The notes under the pieces are model-generated. The model saw only the letters and a list, made by a program, of their open reading frames with translations, searched no databases and was not told the DNA's origin. Both the position numbers and the translations under genes were made by a program. DNA of 64,000 bases from JADGRA01 sp052143535 (GTDB lineage: Bacteria > Myxococcota > Myxococcia > Myxococcales > Myxococcaceae). Of the stretch, positions 27,851 through 35,794 are shown one piece after another (positions within the stretch are counted from its first letter, which is position 1; each line of letters begins with the position of its first letter). The stretch is taken from positions 1 to 64,000 of the forward strand of contig JBKQSS010000041.1 of the NCBI GenBank assembly GCA_052143535.1, written 5' to 3'.

Positions 27851-29833
27851 ATGCTCGAGGGCGATCCCCAGGGCCCTTCCGCATCGATGCTTTCCGCTGC
27901 TGATCCGCTGATCGGCCGGGTGCTCAACGGCCGCTTTCGCATCGTCGAGCCACTCGGCTCCGGTGGAATGGGAAAGGTCTACAAGGCAATGCAGTCGCCG
28001 CTCGACCGAGTGGTGGCGCTGAAGATTCTCAACCCCAACTTCCCGGCCGAGAAAGACCCGGCCTTCAAGCGTCGCTTCTTCCTCGAGGCGAGTCTCACCG
28101 CCAAGCTTCGCCACCCCAACACCGTCACCGTCATCGATTACGGCCAGACCGACGACGGCATCTTCTTCATCGCCATGGAGTACCTCGAGGGGCAGACCCT
28201 GGCTGAGGTTCTGGCGCTGGAAAAGACCTTGGTCTGGATGCGCGTCCTCGATATCGGCCAACAGATTTGCCGCTCACTTCGCGAAGCCCACAAGCTCGGT
28301 GTCATCCACCGCGACCTCAAGCCGGCCAACGTGATGCTGCTGAACGAGGCCGACCAGGACGTGGTGAAGGTCCTCGACTTCGGCCTGGTGAAGTCCTTCC
28401 TCAATGACTTGTCGCCGGGCGACCCGGAAGTGACCCAGAATGGCGTCTTCCTCGGGAGCCCGCAGTACATGGCACCCGAGCAGGCCCGCAACGTGGCTGA
28501 CCCACGCAGCGACGTCTATTCGCTCGGCATCCTGATGTACCAGATGCTCAGCGGCCGGCCGCCCTTCCTCGGCAAGGACTACCTGGAAGTCATCTTCCTG
28601 CACATGAAGGAGCCCCCCAAGCGGCTGCGCGACGCGCGGCCGGGCCTCGATGTCCCGGCCGAGGTCGAAGCGGTGTTGCTCAAGTGCTTGGAGAAGGACC
28701 CGCTGGCCCGCTACCAGTCGATGGACGAGCTGCTCGAGGCCATCCGCTACGCGGCGCAAATCAGCGGCGCGAGCGGCATCTTCCAGGACCGAAGGTCCGG
28801 CGTTCATCCGACACCTCCGCCGTTGCCGGCAGTCACCACCGGCGCCCATGCCCGCTCGCTGACCCCTCCGCCCGAGGCCAACACCATGGCCATCGACATC
28901 GCCGAGGACGACGCGCCGGCGGCGGTGCGCGCACGGGCGCTACAGCGCCTGGTGCTCATCGGTGGCTTGTTGCTCGCCCTGGGCGGCGGCTTTGTCCTGA
29001 CTTGGCTCTTCATGGCCCAAGGGGGCCACCCCGCGCCCGAAGCCTCAGCCCCGGTGGCGGCCAATCCCGCTCCGGCGGTGAAGCCCGCGCCCCCGCCCCC
29101 GGAACCCCCCGCGCCTGTCGAGCGCAAGATGGTGCGCTTCCACGTCTCGACCGAGCCGGCGGGAGCCCACATCTTCGTCGGCCGACACGACCTCGGAGCG
29201 ACCCCGGCGGCCTTCGAGCTCCCGGCTGGGGCAGACGGCATGGCCAGCGCGGAGATGGTGCTGGTGCTCGACGGTTACCCGAACCAGACCATCACCTCGG
29301 GCGGGTCGGGCGACGTGGTGGTGAACGCCAAGCTCCAGAAGAAAGTCATCACCCGCGTTCCGACCCCCGTCCCGTTGAGTCGGGAGGAGCGGGAAAAGGA
29401 ACGAGAGGCGGCTCCCGTCCCCGTCCCTGCAAACCCAGCCGTCGCTGCAGCGCCCGCTCCGTCCCGGCCGCCTAGCGCTGTCGCTGCCGCACCGGCGCTG
29501 GCCACGCCCCAGAGTGTCGCCGTCCCAGCACAAATCGGCGACGTGCTGCCCTTCGGCGAGGGGATGACCCGTCCGAGACTCCTCTCACCCGGCAAGCCGG
29601 TGTCCTACAGCCGCGAGGCGCTCGAAGCGCGGGTGGAAGGGACGATGATCGTCAAGTGCACCATCACCGTCGAGGGAAACGTCGAACGGTGCTCCGTCTT
29701 AAAGACTCTGCCGTTCCTCGAGCAGGCAGTCCTCGACAGCCTCTACTCGTCGCACTACGCCCCGGTCACCTTCCAGGGGAAGCCAGTCGCGGTGGGCTAC
29801 ACCTTCAACGTCAAGCTGGTCCCGCCAAGCTAG
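27851..29833 (+). CDS. Transmembrane Ser/Thr protein kinase with a TonB-like C-terminal domain
   Basis: 660 residues from ATG 27851, with CAGGAG upstream. Cytoplasmic Hanks-type kinase: Gly-loop GSGGMGKVYKA (36-46), Lys58 (VALKIL), HRDLKPAN (153-160), DFG (176-178), MAPEQ. A Pro-rich linker leads to a membrane helix at ~366-389. Outside the membrane are a Pro/Ala linker, a PEGA-like segment (VSTEPAGAHIFVGRHDLGAT) and a TonB-C-like domain at ~580-660 (EGTMIVKCTITVEGNVERCS, then LDSLYSSHYAPVTFQGKPV). It lies between atpH and atpA. A longer frame back to 27704 is less likely. Confidence 0.85.
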   Translation: MLEGDPQGPSASMLSAADPLIGRVLNGRFRIVEPLGSGGMGKVYKAMQSPLDRVVALKILNPNFPAEKDPAFKRRFFLEASLTAKLRHPNTVTVIDYGQTDDGIFFIAMEYLEGQTLAEVLALEKTLVWMRVLDIGQQICRSLREAHKLGVIHRDLKPANVMLLNEADQDVVKVLDFGLVKSFLNDLSPGDPEVTQNGVFLGSPQYMAPEQARNVADPRSDVYSLGILMYQMLSGRPPFLGKDYLEVIFLHMKEPPKRLRDARPGLDVPAEVEAVLLKCLEKDPLARYQSMDELLEAIRYAAQISGASGIFQDRRSGVHPTPPPLPAVTTGAHARSLTPPPEANTMAIDIAEDDAPAAVRARALQRLVLIGGLLLALGGGFVLTWLFMAQGGHPAPEASAPVAANPAPAVKPAPPPPEPPAPVERKMVRFHVSTEPAGAHIFVGRHDLGATPAAFELPAGADGMASAEMVLVLDGYPNQTITSGGSGDVVVNAKLQKKVITRVPTPVPLSREEREKEREAAPVPVPANPAVAAAPAPSRPPSAVAAAPALATPQSVAVPAQIGDVLPFGEGMTRPRLLSPGKPVSYSREALEARVEGTMIVKCTITVEGNVERCSVLKTLPFLEQAVLDSLYSSHYAPVTFQGKPVAVGYTFNVKLVPPS

Positions 29834-29891
29834 CGCGCGCAGGCCGGGACGGGCACAGGGTCCGGCCCCAGCGGTCTAGCGCTGGAGCGTT

Positions 29892-29922
29892 GCCCTCGTA
29901 CCGCCGCCGGTGGTACGAGGGC
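29892..29922 (+). terminator. Strong hairpin between the kinase gene and atpA
   Basis: Perfect 11-bp stem GCCCTCGTACC / GGTACGAGGGC around a 9-base loop, followed six bases later by TTTT. It lies 59 bp after the kinase stop and 27 bp before the atpA ATG. It could end the kinase transcript or act as an attenuator or leader hairpin for atpA. Confidence 0.6.
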
Positions 29923-29949
29923 CCGCCCTTTTCGCGACCCAGGACCGAC

Positions 29950-31497
29950 ATGGAAATTCGCGCCGACGAAATCAGCAGAATCCTCAAGGAGCAGATACAG
30001 GACTACGGGAAGAAGGTGACCGTCGCCGAGACGGGAACCATCCTCTCCATCGGCGATGGCATCGCCCGCGTCTATGGGCTCGCGGGCGCACAGGCCGGGG
30101 AGCTGGTCGAGTTCGCCAGCGGGGTGAAGGGGCTGGTGCTCAACCTCGAGGAGGACAACGTCGGCGTGGCGGTGATGGGTCCGTACACCGACCTCCGCGA
30201 GGGCGACCCGGTGCGCCGTACGAAGACCATCGCCTCGGTCCCGGTGGGCAAGGGACTGCTGGGCCGGGTGGTGAACGCGTTGGGCGAAGCGGTGGACGGC
30301 AAGGGGCCCATCCAGGCGACCGAGACCCGCCGGATCGAAATCAAAGCGCCCGGCATCGTCCAGCGCCGGAGCGTTCACGAGCCGCTGCAGACTGGCCTCA
30401 AGGCCCTCGACGCGCTGGTCCCCATCGGCCGAGGCCAGCGGGAGCTCATCATCGGCGACCGGCAGACCGGCAAGACGGCCGTCGCGCTCGACGCCATCAT
30501 CAACCAGAAGGGCAAGGGCGTTTACTGCATTTACGTCGCGGTCGGGCAAAAGCAGTCCACCGTGGCGCAAGTGGTGGACAAGCTCTCGCAGTACGGGGCG
30601 ATGGAATACACAACGGTGGTGGTCGCCTCTGCGGCGGACCCGGCGCCAATGCAGTTCTTCGCGCCTTACGCTGGCTGCACCATGGGCGAGTACTTCCGCG
30701 ACAACAAGATGCACGCGCTCATTGTCTACGACGACCTCTCCAAGCAAGCGGTGGCGTACCGGCAGCTCTCGCTGTTGCTGCGGCGCCCACCAGGTCGTGA
30801 GGCCTACCCGGGCGACGTCTTCTACATCCACTCACGTCTGTTGGAGCGAGCCGCCAAGCTCTCCGATGCCGAAGGGGGCGGGTCTCTCACCGCGCTTCCC
30901 ATCATCGAGACGCAGGCCGGCGACGTGTCGGCCTACATCCCGACCAACGTCATCTCCATCACCGACGGCCAGATTTTTCTCGAGACCGACCTCTTCTACT
31001 CAGGCGTCCGCCCGGCCATCAACGTCGGCCTGTCGGTCAGCCGGGTGGGCAGCGCGGCCCAAATCAAGGCGATGAAGCAAGTGGCCGGCTCGCTGAAGCT
31101 GGACCTCGCCCAGTACCGCGAACTCGCGGCCTTCGCACAGTTTGGCAGCGACCTGGACAAGGCCACCCAGGAAACGCTGGCTCGAGGCGCGCGCCTCGTG
31201 GAAATCCTCAAGCAAGGGCAATACGCGCCGATGCCGGTCGAGCAGCAAGTCATCCAAATCTACGGTGCGAGCAACCGTGACGACCCGGCCAAGCGCGGCT
31301 GGGCCCGTGACATCCCAGTGGCGGACATGTCCCGCTGGGCGACCGAGCTGGTGCAGTTTGTCGAGAGCAAGTACCCGAATGTCCTCGCCACCATCCGCGA
31401 AAAGAAGGAACTGACGGCAGAGGCCAAGGCGGCGCTCAACCAAGCCCTCGGAGAATTCAACCAGCTCTTCCAACCCACCGCCGCCGCCGCCCCCTAA
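29950..31497 (+). CDS. atpA: F-type ATP synthase alpha subunit
   Basis: 515 residues. Start MEIRADEISRILKEQI, P-loop GDRQTGKT, ALIVYDDLSKQAVAYRQLSL, and the signature PAINVGLSVSRVGSAAQ. It is the regulatory nucleotide-binding subunit of F1. Upstream is a strong hairpin rather than atpH. Downstream is a convergent gene, so atpG does not follow as it does in the usual atpHAGDC order. Confidence 0.97.
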   Translation: MEIRADEISRILKEQIQDYGKKVTVAETGTILSIGDGIARVYGLAGAQAGELVEFASGVKGLVLNLEEDNVGVAVMGPYTDLREGDPVRRTKTIASVPVGKGLLGRVVNALGEAVDGKGPIQATETRRIEIKAPGIVQRRSVHEPLQTGLKALDALVPIGRGQRELIIGDRQTGKTAVALDAIINQKGKGVYCIYVAVGQKQSTVAQVVDKLSQYGAMEYTTVVVASAADPAPMQFFAPYAGCTMGEYFRDNKMHALIVYDDLSKQAVAYRQLSLLLRRPPGREAYPGDVFYIHSRLLERAAKLSDAEGGGSLTALPIIETQAGDVSAYIPTNVISITDGQIFLETDLFYSGVRPAINVGLSVSRVGSAAQIKAMKQVAGSLKLDLAQYRELAAFAQFGSDLDKATQETLARGARLVEILKQGQYAPMPVEQQVIQIYGASNRDDPAKRGWARDIPVADMSRWATELVQFVESKYPNVLATIREKKELTAEAKAALNQALGEFNQLFQPTAAAAP

Positions 31498-31547
31498 ACG
31501 AGCGGGGGCCGTTTGTCTTCAGCCGCCCGGCCAAGCGGATGCTGGCG

Positions 31548-32042
31548 CTACGCGGAGCCGGCGAAGGTGTCCTTCAGGTAGAGCTCCTCGTCCTTGGCCG
31601 TGCGGTGGGAGGAGAGAAACCGGGTCCAGACCTTCTGCTCGTGCAGCACCACCGCCAATTCCCAGACGCAGTAGGTGGGTAGGTGCCGGCCCTCGCGTTT
31701 GAAGTCCGCGAAGTCGCGCATCGCCGAGCTCTCCTTGAAAAAGACGCTCTCCCAGAGCTCGTTGGTGCCCCGCCAGGTATTCAAAATCAAGAAGTAGAAG
31801 TCCGCGCCGCACCGGTGCAACACGACAAAGCCGAGCTCGCAGTCGACGCCCAACCGCTGGGCTTGTGTCTCCGCGGAGAGAAAGGTGCGGGCCATCCGTT
31901 CAATGGCCACCGGGACGCCATCCTCGGCGCGCGCCAGGTTGTACCACTTGAGCTGGGCCTGACCCGCCTGGAGTGTTTCTGCCGGCACAACCGCCTTGGG
32001 GTAGTGACGGTATTCCTTGGCGACGAAACGGAGCTCACCCAT
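31548..32042 (-). CDS. Conserved-looking protein of unknown function
   Basis: 164 residues beginning MGELRFVAKEYRHYPK. No signal peptide or membrane helix. A beta-rich middle (ELGFVVLHRCGADFYFLIL) is followed by the aromatic NTWRGTNELWESVFFK. I do not recognise the family. Codon use matches real genes here, and the frame is closed off on both sides. It converges on atpA (50 bp) and may be co-transcribed with the hydroxylase-like gene's strand-mate region, though the order places it downstream. Confidence 0.5.
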   Translation of the reverse strand: MGELRFVAKEYRHYPKAVVPAETLQAGQAQLKWYNLARAEDGVPVAIERMARTFLSAETQAQRLGVDCELGFVVLHRCGADFYFLILNTWRGTNELWESVFFKESSAMRDFADFKREGRHLPTYCVWELAVVLHEQKVWTRFLSSHRTAKDEELYLKDTFAGSA

Positions 32043-32123
32043 ACAGCCCTCGACACCCTCACTCCAAAACCCAGCCTCACGCTGGCCCCCATCGGCCGCG
32101 CGGGTCGTGCCAACGGACGGGGG

Positions 32124-32753
32124 TTAAGCCTCTCCGGAACGGCTTCGCTTGCGCAGCGTACCCACCACCGCATCAATCCAGCGGTGGCTGATGCCGAAGT
32201 TTCTGTCCGGGCAGGCGAAGTGATGCGCCATGTGGTGAGACCGAATGGCCTTTCCCCAGGCCGTCTTCGGCTCGCGGGCGTGGGTGGAGTAGTGCACGAA
32301 GTCGTACCAGAGGTACCCACTCACAAACCCAGCGAAGAGCGGGATGGTGACCAACGGCACGCCCACCAGGTACAGCCCACCGGCGATTACCAGCGCCAAC
32401 GGGACACTCGCCCCGAGCGGCATTACCAGGCGCAGCGGGTCGTCCGGGTACCGGTGGTGGTAGCCATGAATGACGTCGTGAATTTTCCTGGTGAAAGGGC
32501 CATTGCCCTCCCAGTGGAAGAAGCCACGGTGAATGGTGTACTCGGCCACGTCCCACACAATCCAACCGGCGATGAAGAAGCCGACTGCGGCCAACGGCGT
32601 GGTGAGCCCGCCCGCCAAACCCCAGGCCAACACCCCGATGACGAGCGGGCCGTACACCAGGAAAGGCACAGCCGGGTGCACCTTCGAGGTCACCTCGAGA
32701 AAGTCATTCTGAAACAACCGTGCGTGCGCGTGGCGCGTGTAGTCGACGTCCAT
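32124..32753 (-). CDS. Fatty-acid hydroxylase/sterol-desaturase-family membrane protein
   Basis: 209 residues from ATG 32753, with CAGGAGGGG about 14 bases upstream. Membrane segments PFLVYGPLVIGVLAWGLAG and LAAVGFFIAGWIVWDVAEY are followed by the His clusters of di-iron integral-membrane hydroxylases: HRGFFH, HGYHH, HYSTH and HHMAHH. The arrangement resembles fatty acid 2-hydroxylases. It probably modifies membrane lipid acyl chains; the substrate is not determinable. The frame extends upstream to 32984 but that part overlaps the divergent promoter region. Confidence 0.78.
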   Translation of the reverse strand: MDVDYTRHAHARLFQNDFLEVTSKVHPAVPFLVYGPLVIGVLAWGLAGGLTTPLAAVGFFIAGWIVWDVAEYTIHRGFFHWEGNGPFTRKIHDVIHGYHHRYPDDPLRLVMPLGASVPLALVIAGGLYLVGVPLVTIPLFAGFVSGYLWYDFVHYSTHAREPKTAWGKAIRSHHMAHHFACPDRNFGISHRWIDAVVGTLRKRSRSGEA

Positions 32754-32933
32754 CTGGGAAGTTGCCCCTCCTGCGGTGGCTTGGGCGTGGGGGTTTTGCT
32801 GCCGCGCCTGCCGGATGTCAACCCGGGCGTTGTCCAGCGTCCTTGAAAAGGCCAGATTCACTAACAAGGACAGAGGTTTTCTTCCGAGTCCGCGCCCTCT
32901 GGGACAACCGGCCCCGGCGCGCTGGTTTTGCGT

Positions 32934-32974
32934 TTGACGGCTGCCGCCCGCCGAGGGTAGTGCAGTCGCACTGC
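32934..32974 (+). promoter_or_regulatory. Candidate promoter with a palindrome at the SCO1 start
   Basis: TTGACG at 32934-32939 is a good -35; 17-18 bp later comes a weak -10 (GTAGTG/TAGTGC). The inverted repeat GCAGT-CGC-ACTGC (32962-32974) touches the ATG at 32976. This predicts a leaderless transcript and an operator-like site. Confidence 0.4.
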
Positions 32975-32975
32975 G

Positions 32976-33596
32976 ATGGAACAAACCGCTTCGCGCCCGT
33001 TACGCACCATTAGTCACCCGGTGTTTTGGACGGTTTTCCTCGCCGCCATCCTCGCCTTTCCCCTTCTGCGGCAAGGGCTCGGGCCGCCGCCGCCCCCACT
33101 TCCCATCCTTGGGACGGTGCCCGCCTTCCACTTCACCGACCAGAATGGCGCAGCGTTTGGCCCGGAAATGTTGGCCGGGAAGCCCTGGGTGGCGGATTTC
33201 GTCTTCACCCGCTGTCCCACCGTGTGCCCGCTGATGACGGAACGACTCGCCGCGCTCCAGCCCAGGCTTGGCGAGCGAGTCCACCTCGTCTCCGTCAGCG
33301 TCGACCCGGACTTCGACACGCCGGAGCGGCTGAAGGCCTTCGCCGCCGAGCACGGGGCAGCCTCTCCACGCTGGCACTTCCTCACCGGCGACTCGGCGGA
33401 CGTCCAGCGGGCCGTCACCGAGGGCTTTAAAATTACCCTTGTCCACGAAGGCTCAGCCGACGACGTCTTGAATCTCATCCACGGCGTCCACGTGGTGCTC
33501 GTCGATGGGGCAGGCCACATTCGCGGGTACTACGACTCCACCGACAGCGACGCGCTCGAGCGACTGGCCCGCGACGCGCGACACCTGGGCGGATGA
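32976..33596 (+). CDS. SCO1/SenC copper chaperone
   Basis: 206 residues. N-terminal membrane anchor (PVFWTVFLAAILAFPLL), then a thioredoxin-like fold with the copper/redox motif RCPTVCP (Cys80, Cys84) and the third ligand His169 (IHGVHVVLVD). SCO proteins deliver copper to the CuA centre of cytochrome c oxidase or act as thiol oxidoreductases. No oxidase genes are nearby. Confidence 0.9.
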   Translation: MEQTASRPLRTISHPVFWTVFLAAILAFPLLRQGLGPPPPPLPILGTVPAFHFTDQNGAAFGPEMLAGKPWVADFVFTRCPTVCPLMTERLAALQPRLGERVHLVSVSVDPDFDTPERLKAFAAEHGAASPRWHFLTGDSADVQRAVTEGFKITLVHEGSADDVLNLIHGVHVVLVDGAGHIRGYYDSTDSDALERLARDARHLGG

Positions 33597-33623
33597 GCGA
33601 CGGGCAGAAGGCCGCGCGCTGGC

Positions 33624-34313
33624 CTAGCGCCGCGAGCGCTTGGCGGTGGCGCGTGGCTTGGGACGCTTGCCTCGTTTTTTCCCCGGCGCCGGCCGGCGGG
33701 GGAAAGCCGGACGGGCCAGCGCGGCGCCCACTCTCGGACGCCCGTCGGCAGGGACGCTGACGCGCCGGGAGCGGCGCTTGGTGACGGTGTCGCGCAGCCC
33801 CGGTTCGTCGAGGTTAACCTGCGCCAACCGCAACGCGTAGTGGAGGTCGGGCCGGAGTCCCTCCACCGCCTCGCCGGCGTGTTGCACCGCCACCACCACT
33901 TTGGGACGCTCCTCTTGCGTCTGCAGACACACCACCAGCTGCTGCTGAGCGCCCTCCCCGAGCGCCAGCCCATCCTCGAGGAAGACCACACCGTCCTTCA
34001 GCGCCAGGGCCTCCGCCAACCCCGCCGCCGGGCCCACTACGGTGAGCGCACGCCCCAGGCGGGTGGCCGCTTCCTCGGCCCAGGCCTTCCTCTCCACCGC
34101 CGTGCCCCCGCACAGCAACACCGACACTCGGTTCTGGACCAGCTCGGCTTCGGCGTATGTCGCTCGGTCCAAGGGGACTCCCGGTCGGGGCCTCTCCGGC
34201 GGCTTGAAGAACGGAAAGTCTAACCCCTGGCCCCGACGGCAGGCGGCGAGGGACGGCTTGCGCTTCGCAAGGAGCGCTAGCGGGGCGCCTGCAGCTCGGT
34301 GCGGACGTCCCAC
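33624..34313 (-). CDS. Degenerate sigma54-activator AAA+ fragment
   Basis: Up to 229 residues; the start is uncertain because the only ATG (34313) overlaps the end of kynA. A middle part lines up loosely with NtrC-type AAA+ domains: VSVLLCGGTAVERKAWAEEA where Walker A should be, GVVFLEDGLALGEGAQQQL for the Walker B region, and RPDLHYALRLAQVNLDEPGLRD for the REDLYYRL block. Walker A lacks GxxGxGK and there is no GAFTGA, so it should neither hydrolyse ATP nor contact sigma54. A very basic tail (KKRGKRPKPRATAKRSRR) could bind nucleic acid. Confidence 0.5.
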   Translation of the reverse strand: MGRPHRAAGAPLALLAKRKPSLAACRRGQGLDFPFFKPPERPRPGVPLDRATYAEAELVQNRVSVLLCGGTAVERKAWAEEAATRLGRALTVVGPAAGLAEALALKDGVVFLEDGLALGEGAQQQLVVCLQTQEERPKVVVAVQHAGEAVEGLRPDLHYALRLAQVNLDEPGLRDTVTKRRSRRVSVPADGRPRVGAALARPAFPRRPAPGKKRGKRPKPRATAKRSRR

Positions 34314-35125
34314 AGCTCCGGAAAAAACGTCAAGTCCAAAGCCCGCTTGAGAAACGGGACTCCGGAGCTCCCACCCGTCCCCGGCCGGCCACCGATGATG
34401 CGCTTGACGGTGAGCATGTGGCGGAAGCGCCAGAGCTGGAAACGTTGCTCGACGTCGACCAACTTCTCGGCCATCTCATAGCCGTCCCAGTAACGCTCCG
34501 GCGCCTCGTAAATGGTGCGAAACACCGCCGTCACGCCGGGGTGAGCCTCGTAAGGCTGGGAGAAGTCGCGCTCCACGCGCTCCTGAGGCACCGGCAAGCC
34601 GCGGCGCGAGAGGTGCCTGAGGAATTCGTCGTAGAGGCTGGGCGCGAGCAGCAACTCCTCCAGCCAGGCATGGACGTCCGGCGTGTGCCGGTGCGGAAGC
34701 AGTGTCTTGCTGTCCTTGTTGCCCAACAGGAATTCCACGGCCCGGTATTGGTGAGATTGAAATCCACTGGCCGGCCCCAGCACCTGGCGAAAGGAGAGGT
34801 ATTCCGACGGCGTGAGTGTCTCGAGCACGCTCCACTGCTCGAAGAGCATCCTCTGGACCTGTCCCACCCGCGCCAGAATTTTGAATGTCGATTCGAGCTG
34901 GTCGGCCTGAACTGCGCGCCGAGCGGCGAGCAACTCATGGACCAACAGCTTCAGCCACAGCTCGCTCGTCTGGTGCTGGATGATGAAGAGCAGCTCGTCG
35001 TGATGCTCCGGGATGGAACGCGGTTGCTGCGCCGACAGGACCAGGTCCAGGCGCAGGTAGTCCGCATAGGTGGTGGACCCGGCGAGGTCCACCTTGATTC
35101 CTGGCTCCAGTTCCCGGCCGGGCAT
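34277..35125 (-). CDS. kynA: Tryptophan 2,3-dioxygenase
   Basis: 282 residues from ATG 35125. TTYADYLRLDLVLSAQQP, FIIQHQTSELWLKLL (with the substrate-pocket region), ASGFQSHQYRAVEFLLG, and RFRHMLTVKRIIGG, where His is the expected haem ligand, followed by GTGGSSGVPFL. It opens the indole ring of L-Trp to N-formylkynurenine, the first step of the kynurenine route. No kynB/kynU is in the window. It is 16 bp after the AT-hook gene and may share its promoter. Confidence 0.94.
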   Translation of the reverse strand: MPGRELEPGIKVDLAGSTTYADYLRLDLVLSAQQPRSIPEHHDELLFIIQHQTSELWLKLLVHELLAARRAVQADQLESTFKILARVGQVQRMLFEQWSVLETLTPSEYLSFRQVLGPASGFQSHQYRAVEFLLGNKDSKTLLPHRHTPDVHAWLEELLLAPSLYDEFLRHLSRRGLPVPQERVERDFSQPYEAHPGVTAVFRTIYEAPERYWDGYEMAEKLVDVEQRFQLWRFRHMLTVKRIIGGRPGTGGSSGVPFLKRALDLTFFPELWDVRTELQAPR

Positions 35126-35141
35126 GGCGCGCGGGCAAAAC

Positions 35142-35591
35142 TCAGCTCCCGCTCGACTCCTTCTTCTTGTGCGCGGCACGCCCCCGCGGGAGGACCAAGT
35201 CCGTCACCGACTGGGGGGACGCGTAGTCCTTCCATTCCGCCGGACGCCGGTTGCTGCGCGTCAACATCCGCAGCTTCTGGTAGTGCGCCGAGCAGTAGCC
35301 CTTGGTGCGGCTCGGCCGCTTACAGCCGATGATGGCGCAGGCGCCGCCCGCCGGCAGCCGTGTCCGGCGTCCGCGTCGAACGGCTGGCTTTCGGCCGCTG
35401 CCGGGGGGACGGCCCGGACCACGACGACGCAGCGCCAGCGAGGAGCCACCGAGAAGCCCGGCAATCGGACCGAGACGCTCGGCCAACGCGCGCAGGGCAC
35501 CCAGGTCGCGAGCGATGGCGGTTTGGAACGACTTCAGCTGCTGTTCCACCTCCGCACTAATCATTTCACGAAATGCCTTGTCGACTGACAT
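35142..35591 (-). CDS. Putative DNA-binding protein with AT-hook and Cys3-His knuckle
   Basis: 149 residues from ATG 35591, with AAAGGAG about 12 bases upstream. An N-terminal helical part (VDKAFREMISAEVEQQLKSF) may oligomerise. Then comes RRRGPGRPPGSGRKP (56-68), an AT-hook with its GRP core, and a metal-site candidate Cys85-x4-Cys90-x9-Cys100-x2-His103 in ACAIIGCKRPSRTKGYCSAH. The combination suggests a nucleoid or regulatory protein. It is divergent from egtB across an unusually A/T-rich 200 bp. Confidence 0.6.
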   Translation of the reverse strand: MSVDKAFREMISAEVEQQLKSFQTAIARDLGALRALAERLGPIAGLLGGSSLALRRRGPGRPPGSGRKPAVRRGRRTRLPAGGACAIIGCKRPSRTKGYCSAHYQKLRMLTRSNRRPAEWKDYASPQSVTDLVLPRGRAAHKKKESSGS

Positions 35592-35639
35592 CTCCCGATT
35601 CGCTCCTTTCTGGTGTTTCGCCCGAGCGCGCACACTGCC

Positions 35640-35690
35640 ACAGCAGGGTGTGTGTATAAAGACATATGTATTTGCATTGACTTTTCCCGG
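35640..35690 (-). promoter_or_regulatory. A/T-rich promoter region of the AT-hook gene
   Basis: A run of A/T-rich DNA (GCAAATACATATGTCTTTATAC on this strand, shown here only as its main words GCAAATACAT and TTTATAC) stands out in G/C-rich surroundings. TTATAC is a plausible -10 about 60 bp before the start. It could also be a target for the AT-hook protein itself. Confidence 0.4.
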
Positions 35691-35794
35691 CACCTCCCGG
35701 TGGAAGCGTTGCTTCAAAGCTCAACACACGACACCTTTGTCACCTGCCGCGGGTTGCGCCCACGCACCAGCTGACGCACCCTTGCCTTCCTGAC

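Noticed and set aside
29656..29949. Upstream extension of atpA
   Set aside because: It runs through the end of the kinase gene and the hairpin; AtpA proteins begin at MEIRADEIS-like sequence.
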